Assembly: GCF_025152405.1 (NCBI RefSeq)
Contig: NZ_CP102292.1
Coordinates: forward strand, 806,001 to 870,000
Source of the DNA: [Ruminococcus] lactaris ATCC 29176
GTDB taxonomy: Bacteria > Bacillota > Clostridia > Lachnospirales > Lachnospiraceae
Length of the DNA stretch: 64,000 bases
Direction of reading: 5' to 3'
In this document: one piece after another, positions 50,717-59,471 of the stretch
Layout: each line of letters opens with the position of its first letter
How positions within the stretch are numbered: position 1 is the stretch's first letter
Position numbers and translations under genes: made by a program
The notes under the pieces: model-generated
What the model saw: the letters and a program-made list of their open reading frames with translations, nothing else
Told to the model about the DNA's origin: nothing
Database searches by the model: none

Positions 50717-51427
50717 TTATTCACCGGAAACAGAACAATGTTCTACAAAATTTTTAAAAAGTGTCCGCATTTCAGGAGAAGTGCGGAACATACATTCAGG
50801 ATGCCATTGGACACCGACACCAAAAGGATAATCTTTCAGTTCGATCGCTTCAATCGTTTCGTCACAGGCACGGGCAGTGACTATGATGCCTTTTCCGGTG
50901 AGATTGACAGCCTGATGGTGGAAACTGTTGACATAGAGAGAAGTTCCGAGACATTTCCGTAAATGTCCTGTCCTGCCGATACGGATTTTATGACTGATAT
51001 CACTGCGAACATCGGTTTGTTGCATATGATCCAGTGTCTTTCCGGGAATCAGAGAAAAATCCTGCCAGATCGTCCCACCACAGGCAACGTTCAGAAGCTG
51101 CATTCCCCTGCAGATGGCGAAGACAGGTTTACGGGAAGAAAGAATCTGTCTCATCAGATGCAGTTGAAAAATATCGGTAGAGATGCTTGTACGTCCGTTC
51201 CCGGGAAGAGGGGATTCACCAAAAAGGAGCGGTGTGATATCGCCGCCTCCGCAAAAGAGAAATCCATCACAGAGGGAAACATACTGATTCAGCAGATCTT
51301 CTGAGCGTACCAGAGGCAGAAGAAGGGGAAGTCCATGAGAATACCGGACAGACTGGATATAAGGATTGGAGACAAACTGATGATTTCCCTCCAGTCCGCA
51401 GATGACGATTCCGATTTTTGGCTGCAT
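50717..51427 (-). CDS. Gamma-glutamyl-gamma-aminobutyrate hydrolase family (class I amidotransferase, C26)
   Basis: About 236 residues from the ATG at 51427 with AGGAGG in front. The nucleophile elbow is PVFAICRGMQLLNVACGG (Cys), and the histidine-glutamate pair is in VGVQWHPECMF. Upstream DGFLFCGGGDITPLLFGE is typical of PuuD-like peptidase C26 proteins, which cleave gamma-glutamyl bonds. It is divergent from an M19 dipeptidase gene, so both may act in peptide breakdown. Substrate not determined. Confidence 0.88.
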   Translation of the reverse strand: MQPKIGIVICGLEGNHQFVSNPYIQSVRYSHGLPLLLPLVRSEDLLNQYVSLCDGFLFCGGGDITPLLFGESPLPGNGRTSISTDIFQLHLMRQILSSRKPVFAICRGMQLLNVACGGTIWQDFSLIPGKTLDHMQQTDVRSDISHKIRIGRTGHLRKCLGTSLYVNSFHHQAVNLTGKGIIVTARACDETIEAIELKDYPFGVGVQWHPECMFRTSPEMRTLFKNFVEHCSVSGE

Positions 51428-51552
51428 AAAGATCCTCCTGTTCTGATGACTGCCGGTGTCCGGCAAAAATTCTGTTATGAAACTGTGGATTATGATGTAT
51501 GATAGAGTATGAAAGAAATGAAAAAAATATACATAGGACTGAGGTGAGTGTC

Positions 51553-52524
51553 ATGAAATGGATGGATATGCATTGTGATACAGTAAGTGAATTATTTAGA
51601 AAGAGAAGTGAAGGAACGCTTTGGAAAAATAAATTGTGTGTGGATATCGAGAGATTGAAGAAAAGTGATTCTGTTGCACAATTTTTCGCATGCTATGTAA
51701 ATGCAGCGGAATATCCGGGATGGGAAGAAGCTTTTGATGCAGCAGAAAAACTGATCCAGTCGGTGCATGAAGAGGAAGCGAAAGAATTTTGTGTTGCAGG
51801 ATCAGGGGCAGAACTGGAAGCAGCGGAGCAGGCAAAGAAGTATGCAGGGATACTTACGGTAGAAGAAGGTGGTGTGCTGAACGGAAAAGCAGAACGGGTG
51901 GAACAGCTTTATGAACAGGGCGTCAGATTACTCACCCTGACCTGGAATTATGAGAACTGTATCGGCAGTCCCAACAGCAGAGATACAGAGGTCATGCAGC
52001 GGGGGCTGAAGCCATTTGGAATCGAAGTGGTCAGACGAATGAACGAACTTGGGATGCTGGTGGACGTATCCCATCTGTCGGACGGAGGATTCTGGGACTG
52101 CATCCGGTACAGTACTGATCCTATTGTAGCGTCTCACTCAAATTGCAGGGAACTTTGCAGACATCCGAGAAATCTGACGGATGAGATGCTCCGTGCAGTG
52201 GGCGAAAAAGGCGGTGTTGTGGGATTGAATTTTTATTCTGCTTTCCTGACTGAAAAGAAAGAGAGGGCAGGACTGGAAATGCTGGCAGAACATGCAAAGC
52301 GGATGATCCGGATGGCAGGAGAAGATGCAGTGGCACTGGGAACGGATTTTGATGGATTTGAAAGAAAAGATCTGCCGGAAAAGCTGGAAGGAGCAGAGAG
52401 GATAGAACTGGTATGGGATGCATTTCAGAAAGCGGGGATCACGTCACGGCAGACAGAAAAGATCGCTTATGGGAATCTTTTCCGTGTGATAGAGGCAGGA
52501 TGTGGAAAAACATCAGTATCCTGA
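51553..52524 (+). CDS. Membrane dipeptidase-type peptidase (M19)
   Basis: About 323 residues from ATG 51553 (GAGGTG seven bases before). Metal ligands of the M19 family: MDMHCDTVSELF (His/Asp), the bridging Glu in LTVEEGGVLNG, VDVSHLSDGGFWD and PIVASHSNCRELC with their histidines, then ALGTDFDGFE. It hydrolyses dipeptides, including D-amino-acid types in some members. No signal peptide is present, so it is cytoplasmic. Divergent from the C26 gene. Confidence 0.92.
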   Translation: MKWMDMHCDTVSELFRKRSEGTLWKNKLCVDIERLKKSDSVAQFFACYVNAAEYPGWEEAFDAAEKLIQSVHEEEAKEFCVAGSGAELEAAEQAKKYAGILTVEEGGVLNGKAERVEQLYEQGVRLLTLTWNYENCIGSPNSRDTEVMQRGLKPFGIEVVRRMNELGMLVDVSHLSDGGFWDCIRYSTDPIVASHSNCRELCRHPRNLTDEMLRAVGEKGGVVGLNFYSAFLTEKKERAGLEMLAEHAKRMIRMAGEDAVALGTDFDGFERKDLPEKLEGAERIELVWDAFQKAGITSRQTEKIAYGNLFRVIEAGCGKTSVS

Positions 52525-52596
52525 AAAAAGTGCGGAAAAATGCAGGGAAAAAGAAGATACAGTGAGAGGAAAAGTCCTTTGGTAATGATAAAAAAG

Positions 52597-52625
52597 TAGT
52601 CAGGTAAGCAAGGATATGGTAAAAT
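52597..52625 (+). promoter_or_regulatory. Possible promoter of uraA
   Basis: TAGTCA (52597-52602), 17-base spacer, TAAAAT (52620-52625). The 178-base gap before uraA shows no pyrimidine attenuator that I can recognise. Confidence 0.4.
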
Positions 52626-52702
52626 AAAAAAAGTGATTTGATAGTGCAGTTTTCATATTCTGTGCAAGAGGATCAGAAGAGAGAAGAGGAGGAAATTGTA
52701 AC

Positions 52703-53965
52703 ATGGAGAACAAAAGAATTATTCAGGTTGATGAGAAAGTTCCATTTAAGATGCTTGTTCCATTGAGTATTCAGCATATGTTTGCGATGTTCGGTGCTTC
52801 AGTACTTGTGCCATTTGTATTTGGAATCAATCCGGCAGTTGTATTATTCATGAACGGTCTTGGGACTTTATTATTCATCCTGATCACGAAGGGGAGAGCA
52901 CCGGCATATCTTGGTTCGAGTTTCGCGTTTCTTGCACCGGCTGGAATTGTTATCTCAAAATGGGGATACAGTTATGCACTGGGAGGCTTTGTTGCAGTCG
53001 GATTCTGCGGATGTGTTTTATCTCTGATTATTTATAAGTTTGGATCGGACTGGATCGATGTGGTACTTCCACCGGCAGCCATGGGACCGGTAGTAGCACT
53101 GATCGGTCTGGAACTTGCAGGAACAGCAGCATCAAATGCAGGACTGAAAGATGAAGTGATCGACAGTAAGAATGTGATTGTGTTTTTAGTAACGTTACTG
53201 ACGGCAGTACTTGGATCGGTTGTATTCCGCAAGTTCCTTGCCGTGATCCCGATCCTGATTGCGATCATTGCAGGATATGTTGCTGCGTTGCTCTGCGGAA
53301 TCGTAGATTTCTCAGAAGTTGCTGCAGCACCGCTTTTTTCACTCCCGAATTTTTCAACACCAAAGTTCAAATGGGAGGCGATCGTGATCATTCTTCCGGT
53401 ACTTCTGGTCATTGCATCGGAGCATATCGGACATCAGATCGTAACAAGTAAGATCGTCGGAAGAGATCTTTTAAAAGATCCGGGACTGCACAGATCTTTA
53501 TTCGCAGATAACTTTTCGACTATGATCTCCGGCCTGATCGGTTCTGTACCGACAACGACTTACGGAGAGAATATCGGAGTTATGGCAATGACAAAGGTTT
53601 ACAGTGTCTATGTGATCGGAGGAGCAGCGGTGCTGTCCATTATCTGTTCCTTTATCGGAAAGATGACAACTCTGATTAATACCATTCCAGGTCCGGTGAT
53701 CGGAGGAATCTCCTTCCTGCTGTATGGTATGATCGGTACATCGGGTATCCGTATTCTTGTTGAATCTCAGGTGGATTATGGTAAGTCAAGAAATATGGCA
53801 ATGACATCCGTTATTTTTGTAGTAGGATTGTCAGGCATTACGGTACAGTTTGGAAGTATCCAGTTATCAGGAATGGTACTGGCATGTGTGATCGGCATGT
53901 TGATGGGACTGATGTTCTATGTACTGGATAAGCTGAAACTGACGAATGACAGAGAAAGTGAATAG
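52703..53965 (+). CDS. uraA: Uracil permease (NCS2/UraA)
   Basis: 420 residues, polytopic. Landmarks of the UraA branch: SIQHMFAMFGASVLVPFVFG (TM1), YLGSSFAFLAPAGIVI (TM3 substrate site), ASEHIGHQIVTSKIVGRDL (TM8 Glu/His) and GSVPTTTYGENIGVMAMTKV (TM10 Glu). It imports uracil with a proton. RBS AGAGGAGG before ATG 52703. It is a single-gene unit closed by a long hairpin. Confidence 0.95.
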   Translation: MENKRIIQVDEKVPFKMLVPLSIQHMFAMFGASVLVPFVFGINPAVVLFMNGLGTLLFILITKGRAPAYLGSSFAFLAPAGIVISKWGYSYALGGFVAVGFCGCVLSLIIYKFGSDWIDVVLPPAAMGPVVALIGLELAGTAASNAGLKDEVIDSKNVIVFLVTLLTAVLGSVVFRKFLAVIPILIAIIAGYVAALLCGIVDFSEVAAAPLFSLPNFSTPKFKWEAIVIILPVLLVIASEHIGHQIVTSKIVGRDLLKDPGLHRSLFADNFSTMISGLIGSVPTTTYGENIGVMAMTKVYSVYVIGGAAVLSIICSFIGKMTTLINTIPGPVIGGISFLLYGMIGTSGIRILVESQVDYGKSRNMAMTSVIFVVGLSGITVQFGSIQLSGMVLACVIGMLMGLMFYVLDKLKLTNDRESE

Positions 53966-54008
53966 ATAGAAATTCTATGAAAACTGCTACAGAGCAGTGA
54001 TACAGACG

Positions 54009-54085
54009 AAAAAAGGGAACATTTCTTTATGGATCGGTATAGGCAGCACACCATACCAAGATTCATAAGAGATGTTCCTTTTTAT
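54009..54085 (+). terminator. Long imperfect terminator after uraA
   Basis: AAAAAAGGGAACAT at the left (54009 onward) pairs with ATGTTCCTTTTT at the right (54074-54085), with further pairing TTCTTTATGGATCGGTAT / ATACCAAGATTCATAAGA inside. A T5 tract ends it. Confidence 0.8.
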
Positions 54086-54089
54086 TGAC

Positions 54090-54118
54090 TTGACAGGAAA
54101 GATTTTGCAGGTTATATT
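54090..54118 (+). promoter_or_regulatory. Strong promoter of the gene at 54264
   Basis: TTGACA (54090-54095), 17-base spacer, TATATT (54113-54118). The expected start point (about 54125) is the first base of a heptamer repeat array. Confidence 0.78.
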
Positions 54119-54124
54119 TAAATC

Positions 54125-54194
54125 GTAAGTAGTAAGTGGTAAGTGGTAAGTGGTAAGTAATAAGTAGTAAGCGGCGAGTAGCAAGTAGTAATGG
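54125..54194 (+). repeat. Ten tandem heptamers (GTAAGTR type) at the predicted transcript 5' end
   Basis: Units in order: GTAAGTA, GTAAGTG x3, GTAAGTA, ATAAGTA, GTAAGCG, GCGAGTA, GCAAGTA, GTAATGG. The first copies are nearly identical; later ones drift. Seven-base unit slippage would change leader length, not reading frame. Confidence 0.85.
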
Positions 54195-54263
54195 TAGATG
54201 ATTGAAGTCAAGAGAATGATCATTTACGGAGAAAATAATTGAAATTGAGAAGGAGGACCGGGG

Positions 54264-55163
54264 ATGAGAGAGTTAAACTTATCAGAGCAATATGCACTTA
54301 TAGCATTGGAAGGGCAGGAAAGCCTTCACAGATCCGTGGCAAAAAGTGCGGTGCTTCGTGCGGTCACGGCAGCGGAAGTGCTGATGCCGGTTTTGGAAAA
54401 AGAAGGATGTTCTTTATCTGAATTTGCTGAAGAAGCGGAGAAAGCGGTACAGGCAGCTAAGAATATGAATAAAAAGAAAGAGCGTCAGATTGAGCAGAAA
54501 GTGAAAGAATCTTTGGAAAAGGAAGGTCTGTTGTGCGAGATCCCGGATCTTCTTGGGTGCGATCTGAATTATTATTCATCAGGGATTGAACTGAAATCAT
54601 ATCGGAGTGAAGAACAGACTTATTTCAGGATCAGGGAATGTCTGCGGGCAGAAATCCTGGATGACGGAGAAATTACGATGGAGTGTCTGAGTCTCCTGTG
54701 GCTCCTGCGTGAAAGCGGCTGTATCCATGATCTGTTTTCAGCAACGGAACAGGAAAGGGTACTTGAACGGGTGAATGGAATGGCTGCGGAGAACGAATAT
54801 TGCAGAATCTTGTGGGAAAAAGAATTTCACAGTATTTTTGAGAGCTTTACAGGGCGTTTCCTGCGGGCAAAAAGTAAACTGTTTGAAAATCCTTATTTAG
54901 AGGGAGTCAGTCTGGCATTCCCATATCTGGAGAGAAGAAAAGCAATCTTTATTGACTGTGTGGTATTTGGGACGAATGTAGAAGAACGGAGAAGTGCTGC
55001 AGTTGATTTTTTGAGAAAGATGGGACATAATGTTGAGGAAGTCAGATCAGGCAGCGAGACGCTCCTGAAAATAGACGGTATGTATTATCGTATTTTTCCG
55101 GCAACAAGAAGATCCTATAAAGTGCCGATCCAGGGCGTAAATCTTGTTCCGGTATACTGGTAG
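54264..55163 (+). CDS. Protein of unknown function (possibly GPP34-like)
   Basis: 299 residues from ATG 54264, RBS AGGAGGA (54250-54256). Soluble, helical. It starts MRELNLSEQYALIALEGQES, a pattern that loosely recalls the Golgi phosphoprotein 3 (GPP34) fold. It has a coiled-coil-like KKKERQIEQKVKESLEKEG and a C-terminal segment LLKIDGMYYRIFPATRRSYK. I do not recognise it with confidence. The strong promoter and heptamer array upstream, and a MerR-like gene 18 bases downstream, suggest a two-gene unit. Confidence 0.65.
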   Translation: MRELNLSEQYALIALEGQESLHRSVAKSAVLRAVTAAEVLMPVLEKEGCSLSEFAEEAEKAVQAAKNMNKKKERQIEQKVKESLEKEGLLCEIPDLLGCDLNYYSSGIELKSYRSEEQTYFRIRECLRAEILDDGEITMECLSLLWLLRESGCIHDLFSATEQERVLERVNGMAAENEYCRILWEKEFHSIFESFTGRFLRAKSKLFENPYLEGVSLAFPYLERRKAIFIDCVVFGTNVEERRSAAVDFLRKMGHNVEEVRSGSETLLKIDGMYYRIFPATRRSYKVPIQGVNLVPVYW

Positions 55164-55181
55164 AGAAGAAAAGGTGAGAAA

Positions 55182-55439
55182 ATGTCCAGACAGAGAAGCA
55201 TGGAAGTGATAGAACAGTCAGAGTATGTAACAATCGGGGAGCTTGTCAGGCTGACCGGTGTGAGATACAGTACACTGAAGTTTTATACGGAAGAAGGGAT
55301 GCTGCCATTTGAGCAGGCAGAGGAAAATCTGACCCGGCGTTACAGACGGGAAGAAAGTATAGAGATGATCTATAAGATTCGGAAAATGCGAGAAGAAAAA
55401 ATGACGATCCCGGAGATAAAAGGAAAAATAAAAGGATAA
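55182..55439 (+). CDS. Short MerR-type DNA-binding protein
   Basis: 85 residues, only a MerR winged-helix domain: YVTIGELVRLTGVRYSTLKF, YTEEGMLPFEQAEEN, TRRYRREESIEMIYKIRKM. The usual long dimerisation helix and effector domain are missing. Such short forms may act as excisionase-like or architectural DNA binders. It lies behind the unknown gene at 54264 and is followed by the argG terminator hairpin. Confidence 0.78.
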   Translation: MSRQRSMEVIEQSEYVTIGELVRLTGVRYSTLKFYTEEGMLPFEQAEENLTRRYRREESIEMIYKIRKMREEKMTIPEIKGKIKG

Positions 55440-55486
55440 AACTCTTTGAAGAAAAGCCAGGACAGATCGTGAGAAGGATGAAAAGT

Positions 55487-55516
55487 AAAAAAAAGTCGGG
55501 GGCTTTTGCCCCCGAC
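55487..55516 (-). terminator. Terminator of argG, formed by the end of the structured repeat
   Basis: Perfect stem GTCGGGGG (55495-55502) / CCCCCGAC (55509-55516), loop CTTTTG, followed on the minus strand by T8 (A8 at 55487-55494). The stem and loop are identical in kind to the right end of the interspersed repeat. Confidence 0.82.
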
Positions 55517-55542
55517 ATAATCGTAAGATTTATCGGAAAGAA

Positions 55543-56772
55543 TTATTTCTTCTGAGTCTCAACTTCCTGCATCTTCATTGCACGAACCTTCAGTGGCAGT
55601 CCGAACAGATTGATAAATCCGTCAGCATCATGATGGTCATACAGATCACCTGTAGTGAAGCTTGCAAGAGATTCACTGTACAGAGAATAAGGAGATGTCT
55701 CGCCGGCACGGATGATATTTCCCTTGTAAAGTCTGAATTTGACTTCACCGGTCACATACTGCTGCGTTACATCGACAAATGCCTGGATGGCTTCACGCAA
55801 TGGTGTATACCATTTTCCCTCATATACGATCTGTGCGAATTTATTTCCAAGGTCTTTTTTAACTTCATATGTAGCACGGTCAAGGACAAGCTCTTCAAGC
55901 TGTTCGTGAGCAGCCATCAGGATCGTTCCGCCAGGAGTTTCATAGACACCACGGGATTTCATTCCAACGACACGGTTCTCAACGATATCAACAATACCGA
56001 TTCCATGCTTTCCGCCAAGTTCGTTCAGCTCTCTGATGATATCAGAAACTTTCATTTCTTTTCCGTTGACGCTCTTCGGAACACCGGCTTCAAAAGTCAT
56101 TGTAACGTATTCATCTTTGTCAGGAGCTTTCTCAGGAGTCGTGCTTAATACGAGCAGGTCATCATAATTTGGCTCGTTGGCAGGATTTTCAAGCTCCAGC
56201 CCCTCATGGCTGATATGCCATAAGTTACGGTCACGGCTGTAGCTGTGCTTTACGTCAAATGGAAGATCAATGCCGTGCTGCCTGCAGTATTCAATCTCGT
56301 CTTCACGGGACTGCATTGTCCATACATCTGTCATACGCCATGGAGCGATGATCTTAATATCAGGAGCAAGTGCCTTAATTCCAAGCTCGAAACGAATCTG
56401 GTCATTTCCTTTTCCTGTAGCACCATGGCAGATGGCTACCGCACCCTCTTTTCGTGCGATCTCAACCAGTTTCTTTGCAATCGCCGGACGGGCCATGGAT
56501 GTTCCGAGAAGATATTTGTTCTCATAAACTGCACCTGCTTTTACGCAAGGTACAATGAAGTCATCACAGAACTCATCAACGATATTTTCAATATATAATT
56601 TAGAAGCTCCGGAAAGCTTTGCTCTTTCATCCAGTCCGTCAAGCTCTTCTCCCTGTCCGCAGTCGATGCAGCAGCAGACAACATCATAATTAAATGTCTC
56701 TTTCAGCCAGGGAATGATCGCTGTGGTATCAAGACCACCGGAATATGCCAATACAACTTTTTCTTTACTCAT
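55543..56772 (-). CDS. argG: Argininosuccinate synthase
   Basis: 409 residues. The ATP-binding motif is [19 protein letters not shown]. Citrulline/aspartate sites are in [18 protein letters not shown] and [17 protein letters not shown]. It joins citrulline and aspartate in arginine synthesis. RBS AGGAGG on the minus strand. The leader of about 100 bases is preceded by a TTGCAT/TATAGT promoter with ArgR-like boxes, like those of argC 5 kb away. Its partner argH is not adjacent. Confidence 0.97.
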   Translation of the reverse strand: MSKEKVVLAYSGGLDTTAIIPWLKETFNYDVVCCCIDCGQGEELDGLDERAKLSGASKLYIENIVDEFCDDFIVPCVKAGAVYENKYLLGTSMARPAIAKKLVEIARKEGAVAICHGATGKGNDQIRFELGIKALAPDIKIIAPWRMTDVWTMQSREDEIEYCRQHGIDLPFDVKHSYSRDRNLWHISHEGLELENPANEPNYDDLLVLSTTPEKAPDKDEYVTMTFEAGVPKSVNGKEMKVSDIIRELNELGGKHGIGIVDIVENRVVGMKSRGVYETPGGTILMAAHEQLEELVLDRATYEVKKDLGNKFAQIVYEGKWYTPLREAIQAFVDVTQQYVTGEVKFRLYKGNIIRAGETSPYSLYSESLASFTTGDLYDHHDADGFINLFGLPLKVRAMKMQEVETQKK

Positions 56773-56800
56773 TTTTCATGCCTCCTGAATGTAATTTATA

Positions 56801-56880
56801 CCTCTTTGGTTCTGGGTAAGATACCGAGAGGGGATCCTGCGAAAACCGCAGTCCTGTCAATCTCCGCTTCGATAAGCTAC
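56801..56880 (-). other. Structured leader of argG
   Basis: On the minus strand, between promoter and gene, GGACTGCG pairs with CGCAGGATCC and CCTCT (56827-56831) with AGAGG (56801-56805). No known riboswitch is matched; no T tract follows, so it is not a plain terminator. Confidence 0.4.
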
Positions 56881-56885
56881 AGAAT

Positions 56886-56914
56886 ACTATACACTAGATT
56901 TTATAATTATGCAA
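56886..56914 (-). promoter_or_regulatory. Promoter of argG
   Basis: On the minus strand, TTGCAT (56909-56914), 17-base spacer, TATAGT (56886-56891). The -35 is inside CTTGCATAATTAT, an ArgR-box-like half also found at argC. Confidence 0.7.
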
Positions 56915-56942
56915 GAGAAAATTTATAAAATCAATTAATATA

Positions 56943-57005
56943 CATAAAATATGCAAATATATGCATAAAAATACAAAAATATTCCTGCATATGCATAAAA
57001 TTCAG
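56943..57005. promoter_or_regulatory. ArgR-like operator cluster upstream of argG
   Basis: ATGCATAAAA occurs at 56961-56970 and 56991-57000 (30 bases apart), with ATGCAAATAT at 56951 and CATAAAATTC at the end. ATATGCATAAAA is shared exactly with the argC upstream region (61714-61725). Confidence 0.6.
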
Positions 57006-57041
57006 AATGACAGATGCAGGAATGAGTGACGATCCGGTGAT

Positions 57042-57971
57042 TTAACGTACCAAAGAAGAAGCCATTCTGCGGTAAGTATGGCGTTTCCCGCGGATCGCAA
57101 CGCTGTAGGCAGTGATATTTTCAGGAAGAGCCATTCCCATATATCCGCTGTCTCCGATATGATGGATGTCTGCCCCTGCCATCTTGCACATCAGAGCAAT
57201 CTGACGGATCGTTGCCTCATCCGCCCCTTCCTGGGAAGTACCGATCGTAGTCATGGCGAGAGCTTCTTTTGCATGGGCCTGACGGATCAGGGTACGTGCA
57301 TACTCCAAAGTGATGCCCGGAACAGTTCCGGGAGCCGGAAGCAGGATCACATCAGCTCCGGCTTCAATAAACTGATCCACATCTTCCGGTGTGAGAATGT
57401 TTTCACCTGCTTCAGAAGCAATACCGGAAGCGTGCATTTTTCCGGCAGTCAGGATGACCCGGTCACCAACTGCTTCTTTCAACTGGGTAAGTGCGTGAAT
57501 GATGGCCTGATTTTCTACCCCGATTCCCGGATTTCCGGTCAGAATGATCATATCAACCCCCATGTCAGCCGCCTTTTTTGCATTTTCCACCGTGGCACAG
57601 CGTCCTGAAGTAAGATCCCAGACAGATTCTTCTTCCTGACTGGATTTTGGCACATACGCAACAGGCTCCAGATTGATGGCAACCATTTTCCCGGTCAGTC
57701 TTTTGATTTCCCGGATCGTATCCTCCGGGGCAACATCAGGAAGTCCCTGGATTATTGGGTGATTCACATCAAAGATATTGAGCATGATCAAATCGGATCC
57801 CAGCGAAGCAACAAATTCTGCATTCGTGATATTTACAAGCATGGGTGTAACCGTTCCAATCGTTTCAGTGGCAAGTACGCGGCCCTCACTCTCGGCGATC
57901 GCCCTGAGCAGATCCTCTTTTGTATAAGCTGCCAGTTCACGGGCAGTACAGTCTATCAGTCTTTTTTTCAT
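57042..57971 (-). CDS. TIM-barrel-like protein of unknown function
   Basis: 309 residues, soluble. Repeating strand-loop patterns point to a (beta/alpha)8 barrel: SDLIMLNIFDVNHPIIQG, KMVAINLEPVAYVP, VDMIILTGNPGIGVEN, VILTAGKMHASGIASEAG, ADVILLPAPGTVPGITLE and ADIHHIGDSGYMGMALPEN. The N-terminal 30 residues are helical (ARELAAYTKEDLLRAIAESEG). It may correspond to a family with an uncharacterised role in carbohydrate or nucleotide operons; I cannot name the reaction. It is upstream of argG on the same strand but separated by 270 bases, so it is probably its own unit. Confidence 0.6.
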   Translation of the reverse strand: MKKRLIDCTARELAAYTKEDLLRAIAESEGRVLATETIGTVTPMLVNITNAEFVASLGSDLIMLNIFDVNHPIIQGLPDVAPEDTIREIKRLTGKMVAINLEPVAYVPKSSQEEESVWDLTSGRCATVENAKKAADMGVDMIILTGNPGIGVENQAIIHALTQLKEAVGDRVILTAGKMHASGIASEAGENILTPEDVDQFIEAGADVILLPAPGTVPGITLEYARTLIRQAHAKEALAMTTIGTSQEGADEATIRQIALMCKMAGADIHHIGDSGYMGMALPENITAYSVAIRGKRHTYRRMASSLVR

Positions 57972-58104
57972 TTTACAGATCCTTCTTTCTTTTTAAAATA
58001 TTGGGTATCTGAGTATCAGTATATAACAGATGAATGCAGAATGGGAAAAATAATAAAATTACCCGGGAAAAATACAAGGTCGTTGCAAAAAAAATCTGAA
58101 TCCG

Positions 58105-58146
58105 ATAAGATGATGTCGGGGGCTTTTGAACCCGACATCATCTTAT
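58105..58146. repeat. Long hairpin related to the structured repeat end
   Basis: ATAAGATGATGTCGGG (58105-58120) / CCCGACATCATCTTAT (58131-58146), a perfect 16-bp stem with loop GGCTTTTGAA. The TGTCGGGGGCTTTTG...CCCGACATC core matches the end of the interspersed repeat. It lies in the divergent gap between the TIM-barrel and ClC genes, within the likely ClC leader. Confidence 0.8.
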
Positions 58147-58175
58147 TATAGAAGAGCAAAAAAGAGGTCAGGAAA

Positions 58176-59450
58176 ATGAAGGAAAAAATAAAATGCACGA
58201 TCCGGTACAGCATTCTGGCACTGGTCACCGGAGTGGCAGTCGGTGCCATTGATACAATCTTCGGAAGAGGACTTTTATGGCTGTCAGATTTCAGGACAGC
58301 TCATTACAGATATCTGCTGCCATTTCTTCCGGTTGCAGGACTGCTGATCGTGTGGATGTATCACCGGTTCAGTGAAGAAAGTCTGAAAGGAATGACGCTG
58401 GTACTGGAAACCGGACAGAAAAAAAGAAAATCGATCCCACTGGCACTTGTTCCACTGGTAATCGTTGGAACATGGCTGACGCATCTGTTTGGAGGAAGTG
58501 CGGGAAGAGAAGGAGTGGCAGTACAGATCGGTGCTGTGATATCCCACGAGGCAGGAAAAAAATTTCGCTGCCCGGAAAATGACAGGATTATGCTGGTTGC
58601 CGGAATGGCAGCAGGTTTCGGAGGACTTTTTCAGACCCCGCTGGCAGCAGTCTTTTTTGCAATGGAGGTGATCGCTTCAGGATATATGCAGTATGAAGCA
58701 TTACTGCCGGCAATGATCAGTGCTTACACAGCCGCTTTTACCTCTCATATACTGGGACTGGAAAAGTTTACAGCAGTGATCGGTGAGAAGCTGGATCTGT
58801 CAGAGACAAAGGTGATCCTGAGTCTGATCGTTCTTGGAATTTTGTTCGGGCTGGTCGGAAGACTTTTTTCAGGAACACTGCAATGGATGAAAAAACGGAT
58901 GGGCAATGCCATAAAAAATCCATACATAAGGATCGGAGCAGTGGCAGTATTTCTTGCAGTTCTTTTGTTCCTTTTTCACGGAGGCAGATACAGTGGACTG
59001 GGAACGAACCTTATTTCAGCGGCCTTTGAAAATGGAACGATCTATGGGTATGACTGGATATTGAAGCTGGGATTTACGGTTCTGACACTGGCAATCGGCT
59101 TTCAGGGCGGAGAAGTGACACCGCTTTTCTCTATCGGGGCATCATTGGGAATCCTTGCAGGAAATCTGCTCGGTATTTCCCCTGTGGTCTGTGCAGCACT
59201 TGGCTATGCGGCTGTATTTGGCAGTGCGACCAATACACTGCTCGCTCCGGTTATGATCGGACTGGAAGTATTTGGAACAGAAAATGCAATTCCGCTGGTA
59301 GTTGTATGTATCCTTGCGTATCTTATGAATGGAGGAAGTTCTATCTATACTGCACAGCAGCGGGCAGTCCTGAAGCTGGATGGAGAGAAAGAAGCGGTCA
59401 GTGAAAGAGGGGCAACGGAAAAGCAGAAAAATAAAGCAATGAGACAGTGA
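58176..59450 (+). CDS. ClC family chloride/fluoride channel or antiporter
   Basis: 424 residues, polytopic. The gating glutamate motif is in LFGGSAGREGVAVQIGAVIS (Glu112). A later family segment is FQGGEVTPLFSIGASLGIL, and AVFGSATNTLLAPVMIGLE follows. The first anion-coordinating loop, usually GSGIP, is not seen in its usual form, which is a trait of some divergent (fluoride-type) members. No fluoride riboswitch was seen upstream. A polar tail of about 30 residues closes the protein. A GNAT gene starts 21 bases after its stop. Confidence 0.88.
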   Translation: MKEKIKCTIRYSILALVTGVAVGAIDTIFGRGLLWLSDFRTAHYRYLLPFLPVAGLLIVWMYHRFSEESLKGMTLVLETGQKKRKSIPLALVPLVIVGTWLTHLFGGSAGREGVAVQIGAVISHEAGKKFRCPENDRIMLVAGMAAGFGGLFQTPLAAVFFAMEVIASGYMQYEALLPAMISAYTAAFTSHILGLEKFTAVIGEKLDLSETKVILSLIVLGILFGLVGRLFSGTLQWMKKRMGNAIKNPYIRIGAVAVFLAVLLFLFHGGRYSGLGTNLISAAFENGTIYGYDWILKLGFTVLTLAIGFQGGEVTPLFSIGASLGILAGNLLGISPVVCAALGYAAVFGSATNTLLAPVMIGLEVFGTENAIPLVVVCILAYLMNGGSSIYTAQQRAVLKLDGEKEAVSERGATEKQKNKAMRQ

Positions 59451-59471
59451 AGGAGCTAAGAAGAGCAGGGG

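Noticed and set aside
54125..54194. CRISPR-like array
   Set aside because: Units are seven bases and directly adjacent with no spacers, so this is a simple tandem repeat; no cas genes are in the window.
56821..56880. S-box (SAM-I) riboswitch before argG
   Set aside because: Only the first bases (GCTTATCGAAGCGGAG) resemble it; the core segments after the first stem are missing, and argG is not a usual target.
57972..58175. Possible fluoride riboswitch before the ClC gene
   Set aside because: No GGNGATGG-type fluoride aptamer start; the only strong structure is the repeat-related hairpin at 58105-58146.
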